From contig LCOU01000017.1 of NCBI GenBank assembly GCA_001003205.1, positions 1 through 13,208 of the forward strand: a stretch of 13,208 nt of DNA, read 5' to 3'. The stretch is from Parcubacteria group bacterium GW2011_GWA2_47_8b. Its GTDB lineage: Bacteria; Patescibacteriota; Minisyncoccia; UBA6257; WO2-44-18. This document shows positions 1 to 7,069 of this stretch, in pieces. How positions within the stretch are numbered: the stretch's first letter is position 1; every line of letters begins with the position of its first letter. The notes beneath the pieces are model-generated. The model did no database searches. It was not told where the DNA came from and saw only the letters and a list, made by a program, of their open reading frames with translations. The translations under genes and the position numbers were made by a program.

Positions 1-343
1 GAGAAGTCGGCTGGAAAGTCATGCAATAGTCCGGGGAGTAACCATCGTTGTCTTTCAACCACTGGACAGCGTGACGCAAAACCGGCAAATGCTGTACCGT
101 ATCTCCGGCCAATTCCGCCGGCCGCATAAATGGCACTTCGCATCCATATTGTTTCGCGACATCCGCAATCTTTTGGTCATCGGTAGTCAAAATAATACGG
201 TCAAAAACGCCTGACTTTTGCGCCGCCTCAATGGAATATGCAATCAGCGGCTTCCCGCCCAAAAGTTTGATATTTTTCCCAGGGACCCCCTTGGAACCGC
301 CGCGAGCTGTTATAATGCCGAGTATTTTATATTGTTTGGGCAT
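1..343 (-). CDS. Second CMP-nonulosonate (NeuA-like) cytidylyltransferase, N-terminal part
   Basis: An open frame starts with ATG at 343-341 and runs off the left edge after about 114 codons, so only the N-terminal half is present. It begins MPKQYKILGIITARGGSKG and contains the nucleotide-binding signature ARGGSKGVPGKNI, then STDD-like TTDD, CEVPFMRP, ELAGD and QPTS, all in the order expected for acylneuraminate/legionaminate/pseudaminate cytidylyltransferases. These enzymes couple a nonulosonic acid to CTP, giving the CMP-sugar donor. The frame is a tandem paralogue of the gene just upstream (355-1074): by eye about 80 of roughly 108 aligned residues are identical, with a two-residue gap at MRPA/ELAGD. 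It starts 11 bp after that gene's stop in an A/T-rich gap with no Shine-Dalgarno sequence, so translation is probably coupled. The sugar specificity cannot be read from this fragment. Confidence 0.9.
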   Translation of the reverse strand, partial: MPKQYKILGIITARGGSKGVPGKNIKLLGGKPLIAYSIEAAQKSGVFDRIILTTDDQKIADVAKQYGCEVPFMRPAELAGDTVQHLPVLRHAVQWLKDNDGYSPDYCMTFQPTS

Positions 344-354
344 AATTTATTTAA

Positions 355-1074
355 TCAGATATTTAAGCGGCGCATCGCCTCTTCGGCCGCATCCCAATCC
401 GATGGCACATCAATATCGCTGGCATATTTCTGGTCAATAATGCAAGGCACGGTATTTTCTCCGTAAAAATTGGGGTTGGCCTTATTGAACAAAAGATCCG
501 TTTTGAAAAGATAAATTATACCATTGCTCCAATAATTTTTGGGACGATCCTGCCGGCGCGGCACTCTTTTGTAAATCGGACTGCCGTTAATTAATTTTAA
601 CAACCCCTTGTCATTAATAATCATATTATTGGAACAATTAAAGTGATCGGGAACTTCCGATACGGACACCGCCGAATCAGCCCCCGTTTTCAAAATCAAT
701 TCCACGGCTTCCTTAATGTGGAACGGCTGGCGCAGAGGCGAAGTCGGCTGAAGAATCATCGTATAGTCAGGATAATAGTTTTCTTTTTCCTTCAGCCAGG
801 AAACCGCGTGCCGCATTACTTCCAGATGAGTGGCTTTGTCTCCAGCCAGTTCTTCGGTCTTTGGCCGCATAAGCGGCACTTCACAGCCATATTTTTTCGC
901 GACTTCGGCAATCTGCGTGTCGTCCGTAGACAAAATCAACCGGTCTAAAACGCCGGATTTTTTGGCCGCTTCAATCGTGTAGGCAATGAGCGGCTTGCCC
1001 AACAGCGGTTTTATATTTTTCCCGGGGATTCCCTTGGAACCGCCGCGGGCTGTTATAACTCCTAAAATTTTCAT
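355..1074 (-). CDS. neuA: CMP-nonulosonate synthetase (acylneuraminate cytidylyltransferase, NeuA/NeuA-like)
   Basis: The 239-aa protein has the normal length for this family. It carries ARGGSKGIPGKNI at residues 9-21 (CTP phosphate binding), STDD at 49-52, QPTSPLR at 109-115, the RRQDRPKNYW stretch at 173-182 typical of sugar-acid binding, and SDIDVPSDWDAAE at 219-231, whose Asp pair is the usual metal site. The known family reaction is CTP + nonulosonic acid to CMP-nonulosonate + PPi, in the cytoplasm. Its ATG overlaps the stop of the upstream glycosyltransferase-like gene by 4 bp (ATGA), which indicates translational coupling. It lies downstream of a NeuC-like epimerase in the same run of genes. 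Whether the substrate is sialic, legionaminic or another nonulosonic acid is not decided by the sequence. Confidence 0.93.
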   Translation of the reverse strand: MKILGVITARGGSKGIPGKNIKPLLGKPLIAYTIEAAKKSGVLDRLILSTDDTQIAEVAKKYGCEVPLMRPKTEELAGDKATHLEVMRHAVSWLKEKENYYPDYTMILQPTSPLRQPFHIKEAVELILKTGADSAVSVSEVPDHFNCSNNMIINDKGLLKLINGSPIYKRVPRRQDRPKNYWSNGIIYLFKTDLLFNKANPNFYGENTVPCIIDQKYASDIDVPSDWDAAEEAMRRLNI

Positions 1075-2405
1075 TGAATTATTTTCTCTAAAAAATCAAC
1101 GCTTCGTTTATATGATAGGCCATCTGTATATCCAACGTAATCTTTAACTATCTTGTCGCGCCGGTCGCTGTCCAATTTGGGGTCTGCCAAATAGGCATTT
1201 ATCAACTTGGGCAAGTCCTCATCGGTTTTTGCCAGACGCACTGCTCCGCTGTCGTATATCGGCTTATAGTGGCTAAATTCGTACGCCAACGCAAACCGGT
1301 CTATGAAACCTATGTTGATTATTGGCTTATCAAAAACGCAGGCTTCAATGGTGATAGTGGAAGCATAGTTTATATTCAGGTCGGTGTATTTCAATGAGTA
1401 TTTGAGATTAAGCAAATCCTGGTAATTCATTTCCACGTTACCGTCAATTTCTTGTCCGGCTTTTTCTATGTACAAATCCGGCACTTTGTAAAATTCTTCA
1501 TAATTCTTATAAAGATCCAGCGGGTGGGTGCGAATAAATAAATTGACGTAGGGTATCTGCTTTGTTCTTCGTAAATTAATAAGATCGTGAATATATTTTT
1601 TCTGAAAAGGGTAGGCCTTGGTGACGGTTGTGTGAAAAAGCGTCGGGTATTCCGGACGCAGGCCCTTGGAGCGCAAAAATTCTTCGCGTGTCGGTTCGTT
1701 TTTATCCGGAACAAAATAAGGGTCAAAACGCGGCGTGCCGGAAACAAATATTCTGTCGGCGGCATATTTATGAATATCAATCGCCTCTTTTTTCATTACG
1801 TTATTCCAGGCAATTAAATAATCGGTTTTCCGCATATGTTTGGCGTTCATGGTTAAATTGTCCCATGTAAAATTCACCGCTACCGTCGGTATGCCATGCC
1901 TTTTGGCCCAGATGATAAACGGCGCTTCCCACGGATTGAAGCCCGGCGTCGCGGTTACTACCAGCGCCGGATGATATTCTTGCAACAGCTGTTCAAATTT
2001 CCGCGATTTTGGCAATAAAATATTTTCCAGTCGGCTGAAAAAGTTGGCGGTAAATAACCACGAAAACGGGCGGCCAAAAAACCTTAAAATTCGGCGGTTC
2101 CAATTGTCTCGGTAATTGGGACGCCTGTACCAATACTTGATGGAGGCCAGATAATCAAACTCGTTAACCAACGAAATTCTCAAAAATTTAAAAAGGCTCC
2201 AAAACCTCGGATGTTCCAGCGGATACTTTATATAGGTAATGTCCGGCGACTGCGGATATTTATATTTTTCGGCCGTTTCCGAATCAATTGACGGCGTGAA
2301 GACCACTACCTTGAATTTTGAAAGTAGATAGTCAATATATTTTGTCCGCAAGAGATCGGATGTAAAAACATGGTGCGGAATAGCCAAAAAAACGGTTTGT
2401 TTCAT
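1071..2405 (-). CDS. Putative GT-B type glycosyl/polyol-phosphate transferase (paralogue 3)
   Basis: The 444-aa cytosolic-looking protein has no clear signal peptide or membrane helix. It shares a motif chain with the two proteins at 9544-10956 and 8250-9485: WDNLT (181-185), a following EA-containing helix, IFVSGTPRFD (219-228), IRTHP (291-295), and YASTITIEACVFDKP (347-361) followed by a hydrophobic strand. The last motif resembles the C-terminal donor-site region of GT-B folds such as 2-epimerase-like and CDP-glycerol glycerophosphotransferase-like proteins. The likely role is transfer of a sugar or polyol-phosphate to a growing surface glycan; donor and acceptor are unknown. A GAGG Shine-Dalgarno-like element sits about 8 nt before the ATG. 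The gene begins 4 bp after the 2-epimerase stop and overlaps the cytidylyltransferase start, so it is cotranscribed with nonulosonate genes and may use the CMP-activated sugar. Confidence 0.75.
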   Translation of the reverse strand: MKQTVFLAIPHHVFTSDLLRTKYIDYLLSKFKVVVFTPSIDSETAEKYKYPQSPDITYIKYPLEHPRFWSLFKFLRISLVNEFDYLASIKYWYRRPNYRDNWNRRILRFFGRPFSWLFTANFFSRLENILLPKSRKFEQLLQEYHPALVVTATPGFNPWEAPFIIWAKRHGIPTVAVNFTWDNLTMNAKHMRKTDYLIAWNNVMKKEAIDIHKYAADRIFVSGTPRFDPYFVPDKNEPTREEFLRSKGLRPEYPTLFHTTVTKAYPFQKKYIHDLINLRRTKQIPYVNLFIRTHPLDLYKNYEEFYKVPDLYIEKAGQEIDGNVEMNYQDLLNLKYSLKYTDLNINYASTITIEACVFDKPIINIGFIDRFALAYEFSHYKPIYDSGAVRLAKTDEDLPKLINAYLADPKLDSDRRDKIVKDYVGYTDGLSYKRSVDFLEKIIQ

Positions 2406-2409
2406 AAAA

Positions 2410-3660
2410 TTAGACCTCGTGAAATTCTTTCTGGATCCGCGGACTGACCTTGGCTAGAACATCAGCAATAGCCGGCCCCGTGTTGCCGCTGCCAAACAGC
2501 TTGTCGGACGGATAGCGACCATGTTTAATCTGGTATTGAATCGCTTTCTTTATTTCGCCGGCCTCAGTTTCCGCGTCTTTGATGTTCTTTCCACGATCGC
2601 GATTTTGCTGACGAGAACCGACAACCACCGCCGGCGTCCCGAAATAGGCACCCTCGCGAATAAAGCTGGAGGAATTGCCTATGGCGCAGGCAGCGTTGGC
2701 CAAGGCGCGATAAAAATCATTTGGCTGCAGATGCTTGGTAAAAAATACATTGGATAACTTGTTGGAATCGCGCCATTGCCTGACAATTTTCCCAACCTCA
2801 TCCGAACCGGCGTCAATATTGGAGCCAAGCAATAAAGTCGGCATACCCAGGGCGTCAATAGCCCCCAAAACCTCGCGCGCCATTTGAGCGTTACTTTCCT
2901 TGCTTTCGGTGGCGACCGGATGGAGCAGCACCAACAAAAACGGTTTGTCGGCGTCCAGTCCGGACGCAAAATCTTTTGGCAATTTCAAATCAAGCTGCTT
3001 AATCGTGTCTATGGGCGGCGAACCGACGGTAAAAACAAGCTTCGGGTCTTCTCCCATCTGCAGAACTCGCCTGCGGCTCGCTTCGGTGGCCGTAAAATGC
3101 ACGTGGGAAAGTTTCGTGATGGCGTGGCGAACGCTTTCATCAAGCGTGCCGCTGATGTCGCCACCCTCGTTGTGGGCAATGGGAATATTCAGATAAGACG
3201 CGGCCAGAGCCACTGCCATCATTTCAAATCTGTCGGCGTTCACAAAAACCACGTCGGGCTTGAGCCGTTTCAATTCGTCCACGATGCCCATAATTCCCAG
3301 ACCCACCGACTTGGCCATCGTTTCCGACGTTCCCCCGTCCAGAAATAGCGACACCCGGGAGTTTATCGCATAACCGTCATTTAAAATCCCGCGCGCCAAA
3401 AAATCATTTTTCAAAATTGTTCCCGGCTTGAAAAAATCAATAATTGACAACAGTCGCGCCCGGAAATACCACGGCAATGCCGATATCCACGAATGCGGCC
3501 GGCTGTTTTTGATGTTGGTCAGAAAATGGTCATAGGCCGCCGGAATGCCAACCATTAATTGCAGTTCCAATTCGGGATGTTTTTTGACGGCTTCCAATAC
3601 AGACCGCAAACGCCCGTAATGGGCGCGATTGAATAGCGGAATTAAGACTTTTTTACGCAT
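2410..3660 (-). CDS. neuC: UDP-N-acetylglucosamine 2-epimerase (hydrolysing), NeuC/LegG-like
   Basis: The 416-aa protein starts KVLIPLFNRAHYGRLRSVL, matching the NeuC-type N-terminus. It has DRFE at 143-146, HNEGGDISGTLDES at 163-176, RHAITKLSH at 178-186, a TVGSPPID loop at 211-218, LLHP at 245-248, and GNSSSFIREG at 328-337. RHAITKLSH and GNSSS are hallmarks of hydrolysing UDP-sugar 2-epimerases, which release ManNAc-type sugars from UDP-GlcNAc-type donors as the first committed step to sialic or legionaminic acids. The usual NeuC HxHGGE reads HNEGGD here, with Glu165 in the position of the HVEAG glutamate of WecB-type enzymes. The protein is some 30 residues longer than typical, with extra sequence around 50-110. 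It lies 7 bp after the deacetylase stop. The exact UDP-sugar substrate is not determinable. Confidence 0.85.
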   Translation of the reverse strand: MRKKVLIPLFNRAHYGRLRSVLEAVKKHPELELQLMVGIPAAYDHFLTNIKNSRPHSWISALPWYFRARLLSIIDFFKPGTILKNDFLARGILNDGYAINSRVSLFLDGGTSETMAKSVGLGIMGIVDELKRLKPDVVFVNADRFEMMAVALAASYLNIPIAHNEGGDISGTLDESVRHAITKLSHVHFTATEASRRRVLQMGEDPKLVFTVGSPPIDTIKQLDLKLPKDFASGLDADKPFLLVLLHPVATESKESNAQMAREVLGAIDALGMPTLLLGSNIDAGSDEVGKIVRQWRDSNKLSNVFFTKHLQPNDFYRALANAACAIGNSSSFIREGAYFGTPAVVVGSRQQNRDRGKNIKDAETEAGEIKKAIQYQIKHGRYPSDKLFGSGNTGPAIADVLAKVSPRIQKEFHEV

Positions 3661-3666
3661 GCGTAT

Positions 3667-3672
3667 ATTATA
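3667..3672 (-). promoter_or_regulatory. Perfect TATAAT immediately before the 2-epimerase start
   Basis: A consensus -10 box (TATAAT, preceded by GGT) ends 7 nt before the A of the 2-epimerase ATG, overlapping the deacetylase stop codon. This spacing would place the transcript start at about the ATG itself, giving a leaderless internal transcript. No good -35 hexamer is present at 16-18 bp upstream, and the gene also lies in an operon, so this may be chance. Confidence 0.25.
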
Positions 3673-4594
3673 ACCTCGGAAAGCTCAGCATAGTTTTCAG
3701 ATCGGCGGTGTCGTAACGGGGAATCAATAGCGGTTCATCGCTCGCCGCCACCCCCCGCTTTTCTATAGTAAAGGCATAACGATAGCCAGCTTCTTTGAGG
3801 ATTTTTAGCGCCGTGTCGCTGTATCGGCCGTGCGGATATGAAAAAATTGTCGGCGCCGTCTTCAAAATGCCGGATAAAATTTCCTTGTTTAGTTCAATGT
3901 CCTTTTTTAACGTTTCTTCACCGACCACATTCATCGCGTAGTGGTTGTGAGAATGGCCGCCGATTATCATGCCTTGTTTTTTTAGATCCGCGATTTCTTC
4001 AGAGCTCATAAAAAGTTCTTCGCTGATACTTTTTTCATTTAACCCCAAGTTTTTGAAAACATAACGAAGAAACCGCCCCTTTATGTCTTCTGGTAAAAAA
4101 ATCATCGTTTCCTTAAAGTTGGCGTTGCAAATATCCTCATGCATCCGCTTGTCGGTCAATCGGCGATCTTTCGGTATTTGATACGCGGATTCCAAATCCG
4201 GATAAAATTCTTTAATAAATTTGTTGAATGTATCACACATCTCGGCCGCCGAAAGACGCGACAAAAGAACGTGAATTTTCTGGGCCGTTGGCAAATGCCC
4301 TTCAAGAGTGGCGGTGATGGGAAAAAAGGCAGCCGCTACTTTATATTTTTTCAAAATCGGCAGGACATTTTGATACTGGTCTTTAAGGCCGTCATCAAAC
4401 GTTACGGCGGCAAGCATCTCGCCATTGCCCGCTTTGGCCACTTCAAAAACTTCGGACGGTGAAACGATGCGATAATTTTGCGAAAGAAAATTAATCTGCC
4501 TATTAAAATCTTCTACTGAACAAGGAAAAATACCGGAAAACCGCGGGGACGGATTTTCTACATAGTGATAATTTACTATTATCTGCCGCTCCAT
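3668..4594 (-). CDS. Polysaccharide deacetylase (NodB/CE4-like)
   Basis: The 308-aa protein carries the CE4 deacetylase motifs: TFDDG at 65-69 (catalytic Asp and metal Asp), a GGHSHNHYAM motif at 212-221 giving the metal-binding HxxxH pair (His214/His218), and SYPHGRYSD at 252-260. The family removes acetyl groups from N-acetylated sugars using a divalent metal. An insert of about 100 residues separates the first two motifs (roughly 96-208), which is long for a minimal NodB domain. No signal peptide is evident at the N-terminus (MERQIIVNYHYVE), so a cytoplasmic or intermediate-modifying role is more likely than cell-wall editing; that is inference. It is the first gene after a terminator and heads the tightly spaced nonulosonate operon. 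No Shine-Dalgarno sequence is visible before the ATG. Confidence 0.88.
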   Translation of the reverse strand: MERQIIVNYHYVENPSPRFSGIFPCSVEDFNRQINFLSQNYRIVSPSEVFEVAKAGNGEMLAAVTFDDGLKDQYQNVLPILKKYKVAAAFFPITATLEGHLPTAQKIHVLLSRLSAAEMCDTFNKFIKEFYPDLESAYQIPKDRRLTDKRMHEDICNANFKETMIFLPEDIKGRFLRYVFKNLGLNEKSISEELFMSSEEIADLKKQGMIIGGHSHNHYAMNVVGEETLKKDIELNKEILSGILKTAPTIFSYPHGRYSDTALKILKEAGYRYAFTIEKRGVAASDEPLLIPRYDTADLKTMLSFPRL

Positions 4595-4600
4595 TTGATA

Positions 4601-4630
4601 TTTGAACTCGTATTGAAATTAGTTTGTCAC
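4601..4630 (-). promoter_or_regulatory. Weak candidate promoter for the nonulosonate operon
   Basis: After the terminator at 4631-4659, the minus strand shows GTGACA (4625-4630, 5 of 6 to the -35 consensus), an 18-bp spacer and TTCAAA (4601-4606, poor -10). A start about 7 nt later would fall on the deacetylase ATG, giving a leaderless message, which fits the missing Shine-Dalgarno. Only 36 bp separate the terminator and the ATG, so any promoter must lie here or inside the terminator. The -10 match is weak. Confidence 0.25.
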
Positions 4631-4659
4631 AAAAAAACGACCCTCACAATGAGAGTCGT
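4631..4659 (-). terminator. Rho-independent terminator after the oxidoreductase gene
   Basis: On the minus strand ACGACTCTC, a 5-nt loop and GAGGGTCGT form a 9-bp stem (one T-G wobble) followed directly by a run of T (4631-4637). The wobble works only in minus-strand RNA, supporting that orientation. The hairpin includes the last four sense codons and the stop of the Gfo/Idh/MocA gene. Confidence 0.88.
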
Positions 4660-5642
4660 CTTGGTGTATGCGTTAATGAACTGTCGTAACAGGCCTCCAG
4701 TACCTTCATTACTGCCGCGCCTTCGGCAAAGCCGGTTTCAACCTTCTTGCCCTTCAAAATTGCGTCGGAAAATTCCTGCAATTCTTCCCGAACAGTGTCA
4801 ACGGAAATGACAGTCAGCTTTTCCTTGCGCGTGGGCATCTTGTCGGTATCCCTTCCCAAACGCAGGAAAATTCTGTCCCTGTCTATATAAATCACTCCCT
4901 CGGTGCCCGAAATGACGCAACGCTTCTCGCTCGGCACGTTGTAATTTACGTGAAGCGAAACGGCCACGTTGTTGTCCAAACTCATCAAGGTCGCGCTGCA
5001 ATCGGGCGCCGTCGTTCTGCCCGATACATTCCGGATTGTGGCGCAAACCGATCGCACCGGCCCAAACAGATAATGAATCGTATCAATCGCGTGGCTTCCC
5101 AAGGTAATCAGCGGCCCTTCGCGGGTCCGTTTCTTGTCGCACCGCCAATTGCCCGGGTCTATGTTGTAGACGCCGCCGTGGGAGAAATTGAAACTCACAT
5201 CCACCACGGATCCGATTGCCTTCTTGTCCAGCAGTTCCTTCGCTTTGCGAAACACCGCCTCGCGCCGCTGATTGTGGCCGACCATAAACACTTTCCGTTT
5301 CCGGTAGGCCAGAAACACCTGTTCCAAGGCCAAAGCCTCTTCACAAACGGCCGTCATCGGTTTCTCCACGAAAACGTGGTGTCTACCGAGGAGAAGCAGA
5401 GGTTCCAACAAACCGACATGCTGGTCATGCGGCGTCGCAATGATAACAGCTTCCAAATTCGGGTCGTTCAAGATGCAATGTATGTCTGACGTTCCCAAAG
5501 GTCCGTACTGCGCCGATTTCTCCTGGTTAGGATGATAAATATACCTGACCAGAAATTCCGGCATTTTCTCCAGATAGGAGAAAAGTTTCTTCCCAAAATT
5601 TCCAAAACCGGCAAGGCAAACTTCAATTTTCTTGTCTGTCAT
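4644..5642 (-). CDS. Gfo/Idh/MocA family NAD(P)-dependent oxidoreductase
   Basis: The 332-aa protein is normal length for the family. A Rossmann fold opens it, with AGFGNFG at 11-17; ATPHDQH follows at 69-75, then the conserved FVEKP at 91-95 and GSHAIDTIHYLFG at 182-194 with the usual catalytic Asp/His region. Members oxidise or reduce a hydroxyl/ketone on sugars, often nucleotide-linked, in the cytoplasm; some make or interconvert 3-keto sugars. It starts 12 bp after the radical SAM stop and ends in its own terminator, so the two form one unit and probably act on the same substrate. The substrate is unknown; a role in nonulosonate or heptose modification is inferred only from the neighbourhood. 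The start ATG has only a weak GAG-like element upstream. Confidence 0.9.
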   Translation of the reverse strand: MTDKKIEVCLAGFGNFGKKLFSYLEKMPEFLVRYIYHPNQEKSAQYGPLGTSDIHCILNDPNLEAVIIATPHDQHVGLLEPLLLLGRHHVFVEKPMTAVCEEALALEQVFLAYRKRKVFMVGHNQRREAVFRKAKELLDKKAIGSVVDVSFNFSHGGVYNIDPGNWRCDKKRTREGPLITLGSHAIDTIHYLFGPVRSVCATIRNVSGRTTAPDCSATLMSLDNNVAVSLHVNYNVPSEKRCVISGTEGVIYIDRDRIFLRLGRDTDKMPTRKEKLTVISVDTVREELQEFSDAILKGKKVETGFAEGAAVMKVLEACYDSSLTHTPRRLSL

Positions 5643-5654
5643 TTTGCATCTCGC

Positions 5655-6944
5655 TTAACACCTGGAACAATTATTGCAAGGATGGCAGACGCTCCTTCTG
5701 CCGCTCATATGAGCAATCCGCAGCTGCATCATCTTCGGGCCATTCCAAATGTCGTAAATGGATTCGGTACGAGCATTACCCAGCCGGAGATGACTCAAAT
5801 AGTCGTCTTCGCACGGATTGACCGTACCATCAGCCCAGACATAGAGATGGCCGAAAAGCTGGCTACAAGTTTTGCTTGGCGCAATATTCAGCGGTACACC
5901 GTCCGGACCGTACTGATAGATACTGCCGGATTGTTCGGGAGTGGCGTTGCGCGCAGAAAATTCGTCAACCAGCGGCGACCAGAACGCGCGCGCCTTCTCG
6001 GCATCTTGGTCATCTCGGAAGGTGACCATATTGACTCGGGTGCGAATGGGCGAATCGGGAAACTCCTCGCGGCGAATGCGATTGAACATCCTGATGTTGC
6101 TGACAATCTTGTCAAAATCGGCACCAATCCGGATTTTCTCAAAAGTTTCCTTGTCCGCCGCGTCCACCGAAAACACAATAGTCAGGAAAGAGCCCAGCGA
6201 GAGCCATTCCCGAACTTTCGCTTCGGTCAAAGTCATCGCGTTGGTGTTGAACTTGATATCCAAAATTCCCTTATCATGGCAGTAACGCAGCATATCGGAA
6301 AACCGGGAATTAAGCGTCGGCTCTCCTCGACCGGCAAACACCACGGCGCAACAACCGCGCGCGGCCGCTTCATCAGCCACTTTGGTAAACAGGTCCCATG
6401 GCATCGTTTTGACTCGCGCGCTGTTAATTTCCCCTTGCATCTTCGGGTCGGACTGGTAGCACATAATGCAACGCAAATTGCACACCATCGTTGACTCCAA
6501 GTGCAAAACCGGCACGAAATCAAACAATGCGAGCCTGTTCGCCAAAGTCTTAAACTTGTAGCGATAAATCAGATAACGCATAGCGTTCTTGGGATTAATC
6601 CGCAAGTGACGCAGGGCGATACCCACCTCGCTGACCGCCAAGCAAAAACCCTGGGTGTTTTGACCAGCCTCATCGGCGGTAGTGAAATCGTAACTTTGCA
6701 AATAAGACATCACATTCAGAAGAATGTGGGCGTCCTCTTTTCGGCCGTTCTCCAATTCTTGCTTGATTGCCGCAATAATTTCGTTGACAGAATCCGGAGT
6801 TACGCTTGTAACGTACGGATTGACAAGCCCCTTGACGCCCTTGTGCTCCTTAACCCACTGGGTAATTTCCCGAGCGCGCTGGTCATGCTCAACAAGCGCC
6901 TGTTCGCGGCGCTTTTTCAAACTATCCTTGTCATCGCTGCTCAT
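5655..6944 (-). CDS. Radical SAM/SPASM-domain protein
   Basis: The 429-aa protein has a helical N-terminal region (about 1-140) of unknown fold, then the radical SAM core: CNLRCIMC at 155-162 (Cys155, 159, 162 binding the 4Fe-4S cluster), GRGEP at 205-209 for SAM contact, and KFNTNA at 231-236. The C-terminus is SPASM-like, with Cys360, Cys378 and a closing CHPCNNCSRC (420-429), enough ligands for auxiliary iron-sulfur clusters. WADGTVNPCEDD (370-381) and LGNARTESIYDIW (388-400) are typical of SPASM enzymes. Family members carry out radical dehydrogenation, epimerisation or peptide modification. No precursor-peptide gene is visible, and the partner is a sugar oxidoreductase, so a carbohydrate substrate is inferred. 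AGGAGA lies 6 nt before the ATG. The gene starts a two-gene unit just after a terminator. Confidence 0.9.
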   Translation of the reverse strand: MSSDDKDSLKKRREQALVEHDQRAREITQWVKEHKGVKGLVNPYVTSVTPDSVNEIIAAIKQELENGRKEDAHILLNVMSYLQSYDFTTADEAGQNTQGFCLAVSEVGIALRHLRINPKNAMRYLIYRYKFKTLANRLALFDFVPVLHLESTMVCNLRCIMCYQSDPKMQGEINSARVKTMPWDLFTKVADEAAARGCCAVVFAGRGEPTLNSRFSDMLRYCHDKGILDIKFNTNAMTLTEAKVREWLSLGSFLTIVFSVDAADKETFEKIRIGADFDKIVSNIRMFNRIRREEFPDSPIRTRVNMVTFRDDQDAEKARAFWSPLVDEFSARNATPEQSGSIYQYGPDGVPLNIAPSKTCSQLFGHLYVWADGTVNPCEDDYLSHLRLGNARTESIYDIWNGPKMMQLRIAHMSGRRSVCHPCNNCSRC

Positions 6945-6973
6945 CCATATTCTCCTAACAAAGAACCGTCCAG

Positions 6974-7002
6974 AGTGTACAACACATTACAAAAGCCGTA
7001 AA
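6974..7002 (-). promoter_or_regulatory. Candidate promoter of the radical SAM/oxidoreductase unit
   Basis: TTTACG (6997-7002) and TACACT (6974-6979) are each 4 of 6 to consensus and are separated by exactly 17 bp. They sit between the preceding terminator and the radical SAM ribosome binding site (6951-6956), which would give a leader of about 20-25 nt. The position is right; the hexamers are only moderate. Confidence 0.35.
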
Positions 7003-7012
7003 GTCACATTTT

Positions 7013-7048
7013 AAAAAAAGAGGGAATTCGTAAAAAACGAATTCCCTC
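7013..7048 (-). terminator. Strong rho-independent terminator
   Basis: GAGGGAATTCGT (7020-7031) and ACGAATTCCCTC (7037-7048) form a perfect 12-bp stem with a 5-nt loop. On the minus strand it is followed by seven T (7013-7019). It lies 21 bp after the stop of the 369-aa GT-B-like gene and ends the transferase block, isolating it from the radical SAM unit. Confidence 0.95.
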
Positions 7049-7069
7049 ATAAGGGTGGTTGGACCGATT

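Noticed and set aside
5532..6494. A 320-codon plus-strand open frame opposite the radical SAM gene
   Set aside because: It lies wholly antisense to two genes with clear family motifs, has no recognisable motif or ribosome site, and its composition is what the complementary strand of a coding region gives.
4644..6944. A peptide-modification (RiPP) system built on the SPASM-domain protein
   Set aside because: No small precursor-peptide frame, leader-binding domain, protease or transporter lies nearby; the partner gene is a sugar oxidoreductase and the whole region is glycan-related.
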